NCBI RefSeq assembly: GCF_900177345.1
Contig: NZ_FWZT01000004.1
Location: forward strand, 310,001-374,000
Length of the DNA stretch: 64,000 nt
Source: Pseudobacteriovorax antillogorgiicola
GTDB lineage: Bacteria; Bdellovibrionota_B; Oligoflexia; Oligoflexales; Oligoflexaceae
Reading direction: 5' to 3'
How positions within the stretch are numbered: position 1 is the stretch's first letter; every line of letters starts with the position of its first letter. Positions 60,273 through 64,000 of this stretch are shown here, piece after piece. Below the pieces are notes generated by a model that was not told the DNA's origin, made no database searches, and saw only the letters and a list, made by a program, of their open reading frames with translations. A program made the translations under genes and the position numbers.

Positions 60273-62210
60273 CTATGAAACCCGATCGAGAATGATAAAA
60301 GCTGAGTCATCCGTGTCTTCAGTTTTAGCAAAATCTTGTACGATATTGAGCAAGGCTGCCTTCAGTTCGTGGCTGTCTTTTAGACTTTCGACAACTCTAA
60401 TGAGCTGCCTTATACTCGTTGAACTGCCCCGTCGATCCAGGTTCTCAATCAATCCATCCGTATAGATAAGAATTCTGTCTCCTGCCTCTATGTCTAATTC
60501 AAGGACGTCCCAAGTTGAATCAATAGCAACGCCGAGAGGGGAGCCCCGTGCTACGAGAGGTGTAACACGATCACGACTCTTCATAAGAGGGAAAGGGTGG
60601 CCGGCATTGAGAAAATATAAGTGGTTTTTCTGGTAGTCGATGCAAATGAAGTTCATCGTCATCCAACGACGACTTTCTTGAGCCATAGCCAGAACCGTTT
60701 TGTTTGCAGTACTAGCCAATAGTTTTAAGTGGCTGGTTGGATCAAGCTTTTCTTTACCTTGAGAAAGTATTGTCGAAGACTGAATGCTTCCTGCGACGGA
60801 ACCAGTGACCATCGCTGAGGCAAGGCCATGGCCCGTAACGTCGCCAATGTAGAAAAAGGCCAGGTGATTGATCGGGTCGTGATGGAACGAATACCAGTCT
60901 CCACCGATCTGGATTGCAGGCTGGTAGTGAGACTCAATAAGATAGTTTTCAATATTTGGAACTTTTTTAGCGAAGGATTTTTGAACTTCCCTAGCCGCAT
61001 TGAGATCTCTTTGGATGAGAGTATTTTCAAATTCCGCCTTGCGCTGGAGGGACTCCGCAAGACGAAGCTTGTAGCCGACAGCTAAAGACAGAATGATGAC
61101 TTCGATACCTGATCCCAGTAAACTAGCATACTCGGTAAATACACTGCTGGGAATCCAACCAGCAATAACAGACACCTGTATTAAATTTCCTGAGATATAG
61201 AATATCCAGCCAATACTAAAAAAATACGCTGGAATATACTGATTGAAGAGACTAATGAGTGCTGTGAGGCTGATGGATGCACTTACCAAAACAGCAAGAA
61301 TTGTAAGAAGAAATCTTCCCCATTGATAATCGATCCACGTAAAGATCAGAGCTGGAATGCACATCACACAAGCAGTATTTAGAAAAAGGCTCATTATTGG
61401 TATGCGTTTGTCACTTGCAAGAAAGTATCGTGTAAACTGAGCTGAACTTAGTAGTGCCAAAATGAGAAACGACAGGTAGAGCTTGGCTATCCACTCAGGG
61501 TTGGTATTAGAAAATATTTGATAGGCCGTACCGTGTAGATATGATTGTGCCATGCCATAGAAAAAGAGGAGTGCTGTGTAGTAGAAAAAGACACGCTTGG
61601 GATTGAGTGAAAACAGGAAGATGTGATAAAAGAAGAGGCCAATAAAAACTCCATACCAGACATTGACGATGATACCGCTAGAGTTCATGCGAACCCAAAA
61701 CGATTTCGGCTTGCTGATGGTAAAGTCCATTTGAACAGATGTTTGGGTTTCAACTTTGATAAACATCGTAGTTTTTCCGGGGGGAATGGCAAGAGAAATT
61801 GCCGGTAAACGGCTTTTCATAGACTTACTATGGGGCTTGTTCCAGGGGCCAAATTTAAATGCCTGAGTAGAAGTAGCAGTCATCATGTAGACGGAAATCT
61901 TCTGCGTCGGTGCGTAGTGAGCATGGAGAATCACTTTCGTAGGAATTGACTCCCTGTTGATAATTTCAACCTGGCCCCAATGTGGTAAGGAGCTAGGCAG
62001 AAACCGAGTGCTGCGAGTTTTAATGTCTTTGAACAGAGTTGGCGAGTTAGCGATAGTGTCGAAAGGGAGGGGAGGCTGATGATCGTCGATAAAAAATCTC
62101 ATTCTCTCATCTAAATCGATGTGCTGAATATTGCGATCGATCAGTACAGGATCAGCTGTCACTAGAGTGCTGTAAAGACACGAAAAAATTATCAAAAATG
62201 CTTGAAGCAT
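60273..62210 (-). CDS. 7TMR-DISM receptor with SpoIIE/PP2C phosphatase
   Basis: 645 residues: signal peptide (about 1-19), periplasmic 7TMR-DISM sensor (about 20-180), seven membrane helices (about 185-385), a coiled-coil linker (LRLAESLQRKAEFENTLIQRDLNAAREVQKSF) and a SpoIIE/RsbU-type PP2C domain (about 410-645). The metal-binding motifs are IGGDWYSF, IGDVTGHGLASAMV, LNAGHPFP and ILIYTDGLIEN. Such phosphatases dephosphorylate anti-sigma antagonists or similar Ser/Thr-phosphoproteins in response to an external signal. It shares sensor architecture with the cyclase-fused receptor at 311-2254. It lies 214 bases upstream of the kinase cassette on the same strand, possibly in the same regulon. 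Confidence 0.9.
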   Translation of the reverse strand: MLQAFLIIFSCLYSTLVTADPVLIDRNIQHIDLDERMRFFIDDHQPPLPFDTIANSPTLFKDIKTRSTRFLPSSLPHWGQVEIINRESIPTKVILHAHYAPTQKISVYMMTATSTQAFKFGPWNKPHSKSMKSRLPAISLAIPPGKTTMFIKVETQTSVQMDFTISKPKSFWVRMNSSGIIVNVWYGVFIGLFFYHIFLFSLNPKRVFFYYTALLFFYGMAQSYLHGTAYQIFSNTNPEWIAKLYLSFLILALLSSAQFTRYFLASDKRIPIMSLFLNTACVMCIPALIFTWIDYQWGRFLLTILAVLVSASISLTALISLFNQYIPAYFFSIGWIFYISGNLIQVSVIAGWIPSSVFTEYASLLGSGIEVIILSLAVGYKLRLAESLQRKAEFENTLIQRDLNAAREVQKSFAKKVPNIENYLIESHYQPAIQIGGDWYSFHHDPINHLAFFYIGDVTGHGLASAMVTGSVAGSIQSSTILSQGKEKLDPTSHLKLLASTANKTVLAMAQESRRWMTMNFICIDYQKNHLYFLNAGHPFPLMKSRDRVTPLVARGSPLGVAIDSTWDVLELDIEAGDRILIYTDGLIENLDRRGSSTSIRQLIRVVESLKDSHELKAALLNIVQDFAKTEDTDDSAFIILDRVS

Positions 62211-62368
62211 CGGTTTCCATTTTGGGTTTTAGGCTATTCTCTGATCGACGGATAGGGGAAGCATTAGATAGGAAATATCTGCAGTCAAAGAAAAAGTGGC
62301 TGATTTCTTTAACTGTTGGGTGGAGATTCCGATGGTCACCATAGGCCTAACTACTAGACATTCTTACC

Positions 62369-63325
62369 ATGAAGTTATTGTTGTTCATTCTTAGTTTTCT
62401 ACTGGCTTGTTATCAGCCTTGCTACGCTCAGGATTCCTTGCGCTCTAATGAGGGCCTACGGGCACAGTTCGTAGAAAACAACAAGAATCAAGCGCTTTAT
62501 GGTTCTGCACCTTTAACCCATATCAGTCCCGATCAGAATCAAATTACCTATGCATTGGGTTTTGAGTGGCCTGATTATACGATCACAGCAGATACCGAAG
62601 ATCCTAGCTATCAGGAACAAGAAGGGGTTGATGCCAGCTTGAAGATTTCCGGCTGGAGCGTAGCCCCACATCTTGCCGTATCGCTTAAGAATATCGGCTT
62701 GGGCTTTTCTGTAGGCCGTGGTGAGAAGAAGGCTGCCTATGAGTACAATGTAAACTACGGTGGGAACTCGACATTTATTGCTCAGGAATCCAAGTTAGCT
62801 TATGGTGATGTGGGTCTTCTCGCCTACTTTATTCCTTACCCCAAAATCAGCAAAGGTTTAAGGGCAACCGTGATACTAGGCGGGCGAAGCATCAACGCCA
62901 AACATACTGTCGGTGCGACGACAGCAAGCTACAATAGCCCAAGCAGCAGTTTTAGCGATCAAATCTACCGCTACAATGTCAACGAACTCAATGCGGGGTT
63001 GAATCTGAAGTTTAAAATTTTGCGACGATTTGCCATCATTCCTTGGGCAGACTATCGTTATACTGACACTTCTGCGATTGATGCTACCGCAGAGGAGGAA
63101 GCTGGCAATAGTATCAATAAAACAGAACTTCAGAACGACATCGAATTGTTCTGGCACAGTCAACCCGAAGTTCGATATGGGATCGATTTTTCAATTCAGA
63201 TTATGCGTCTTGAGATCAACATTGGTGGTCTGTTGGGAGCCCTTGCACTTTCCGGCAATGGTAAGGAATCGGTGTCGGATGACGGTTTCATTATCAACTT
63301 CGCCATCCATCAGAAGGGCAATTGA
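62369..63325 (+). CDS. outer-membrane barrel-like protein
   Basis: 318 residues with a signal peptide (MKLLLFILSFLLACYQPCYAQ; the cysteines in it make a lipobox possible but a standard AxA-type cut after CYAQ is likelier). The mature part is made of amphipathic strands (ITYALGFEWPDYTITAD, ASLKISGWSVAPHLAVSLKN, LGFSVGRGEKKAAYEYNVNY, LRATVILGGRS, LNAGLNLKFKI, MRLEINIGGLLGALAL), as in 10-12-stranded barrels. It ends beyond the last strand with HQKGN. No recognised family. There is no clear ribosome site before the ATG. Confidence 0.65.
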   Translation: MKLLLFILSFLLACYQPCYAQDSLRSNEGLRAQFVENNKNQALYGSAPLTHISPDQNQITYALGFEWPDYTITADTEDPSYQEQEGVDASLKISGWSVAPHLAVSLKNIGLGFSVGRGEKKAAYEYNVNYGGNSTFIAQESKLAYGDVGLLAYFIPYPKISKGLRATVILGGRSINAKHTVGATTASYNSPSSSFSDQIYRYNVNELNAGLNLKFKILRRFAIIPWADYRYTDTSAIDATAEEEAGNSINKTELQNDIELFWHSQPEVRYGIDFSIQIMRLEINIGGLLGALALSGNGKESVSDDGFIINFAIHQKGN

Positions 63326-63578
63326 AGTCTTCCAGTCTTAACTCATTTCCAAGGCAAATTGCAGATCTTTCTGGCAAAACTCAATGAATTCAAAGTCTTT
63401 TACGATGTAAGCGAGCGTCTGAGCTAAAGAGATATGCTAAAGCACTAAATTCACAAGAATACTCTCCTATATTTGAGAGAAGTATCGATTATGCCGATTA
63501 GTCCTATACAGCTAACGCATTTCAATTGAGACCCTAGAGAGATTGGTCCTCAGCGCTCATGAATAATGGGAGTCACCT

Positions 63579-64000
63579 ATGCGTCTAGCAACCTTACTCA
63601 TAATTATGAGCATCGCGTCTTGCGAGAAAAAGAATAGTGACGATCAGTCAGAAATCCTTGAAGTCCCCGAACAAGAGACCAACTCAGAAACTTCAGATTT
63701 CTCATCGGTGGATACTGATGGAGACGGTATCTTGGATGCGGTCGATATCTGTCCTCAGGATGCGGGTGAAGAACAGAAGACTATGTATGCAGATGGAGAT
63801 GGAGATGGGCGAGGAGATAGTAGTCAAGCAGTTCAGCTTTGCTTCAGCGAGATTGAAAGCTCCGACATCGCCTTCGTTGATAACGGCGATGATACTGATG
63901 ACACCAACCCCAGTATCTACCCCGAGGCGTCCTGCGATGGGATCTCTCACGGAGAGCAGGATTCAAGGGTTCGCTATCGCTTGGCCCAAGCACCTGTTGC
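63579..64000 (+). CDS. lipoprotein with TSP3/MopE-type acidic repeats, N-terminus only
   Basis: The first about 140 residues of a gene that runs off the right edge. MRLATLLIIMSIASCEKK carries the lipobox ASC. An acidic linker leads to DTDGDGILDAVDICPQD, a thrombospondin type 3 calcium-binding repeat. Next come DGDGDGRGD and DDTDDTNPSIYPEASCDG, matching the MopE-type putative metal-binding repeat (DxDD-x-(n)-NPG/P-A-x-E-x-CDG). Such repeats are common in surface proteins of myxobacteria and Bdellovibrionota. GGGAG precedes the ATG by eight bases. Confidence 0.8.
   Translation, partial: MRLATLLIIMSIASCEKKNSDDQSEILEVPEQETNSETSDFSSVDTDGDGILDAVDICPQDAGEEQKTMYADGDGDGRGDSSQAVQLCFSEIESSDIAFVDNGDDTDDTNPSIYPEASCDGISHGEQDSRVRYRLAQAPV

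Overview
The window reads as chromosomal DNA of a free-living, flagellated, diderm bacterium. Lipobox signal peptides, outer-membrane barrels, a TonB-dependent receptor, a flagellin, HU, RsmE and CheA/CheX/CheY-type signalling genes all point to a Gram-negative with an elaborate envelope. The many lipoproteins of unknown function, 7TMR-DISM receptors, multi-PAS chemoreceptor, PilZ protein, penicillin acylase, S10 peptidase and MopE-type repeats fit a Bdellovibrionota/Oligoflexia-like organism (for example a Pseudobacteriovorax relative). That placement is inference from gene content. I see no tRNA, rRNA, CRISPR array, prophage or complete insertion sequence.

Layout. 1-9.6 kb: the N-terminus of a Tat-exported PhoD-like phosphatase, a two-gene operon with a 7TMR-DISM receptor fused to a degenerate cyclase, secreted proteins including a DM9-repeat lipoprotein, rsmE, flagellin, an unknown zinc-ribbon-like protein and HU. 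9.6-20 kb: a soluble five-PAS chemoreceptor, an RCC1-repeat lipoprotein, an SDR/membrane-protein pair, a BLUF photosensor and a penicillin acylase lipoprotein. 20-30 kb: a CHASE2 adenylate cyclase, a 124-bp perfect-arm inverted repeat resembling a MITE, a DUF2087 protein, a CRP-like-domain/D-lactate-dehydrogenase fusion, a CUB-tailed serine protease, a beta-lactamase-fold hydrolase and CBS/zinc-finger proteins. 30-41 kb: a lipoprotein with seven 73-residue cysteine repeats, an orphan half-HATPase, a LysR regulator, an S10 peptidase, a PilZ protein that seems to start at ATT, a CRP-like regulator and a GST. 41-54.7 kb: an LRR-cytochrome c lipoprotein, a TonB receptor, paralogous lipoproteins arranged around an outer-membrane barrel gene, and a DUF3015-DUF4105 pair. 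54.8-62.2 kb: a signalling cassette (two HPt-HATPase kinases, CheY, CheX) with a 7TMR-DISM/SpoIIE phosphatase upstream. 62.3-64 kb: a barrel-like protein and the start of a MopE/TSP3-repeat lipoprotein.

How the genes may work together. Second-messenger control recurs: one complete and one degenerate class III cyclase, two CRP-like sensor proteins and one PilZ receptor. Both CRP-like domains lack the canonical ribose-contacting Glu, so their ligand is uncertain. The 54.8-60 kb cassette holds the parts of a CheA-CheY-CheX circuit but no receptor or CheW. The rest is largely envelope biology: exported hydrolases, lipoproteins and barrels. The candidates I rate most novel are the sensor/D-LDH fusion, the seven-repeat cysteine lipoprotein, the lipoprotein-barrel-lipoprotein locus with a divergent paralog, the LRR-cytochrome c lipoprotein, the MCP-free kinase/CheX/CheY cassette and the ATT-initiated PilZ gene.
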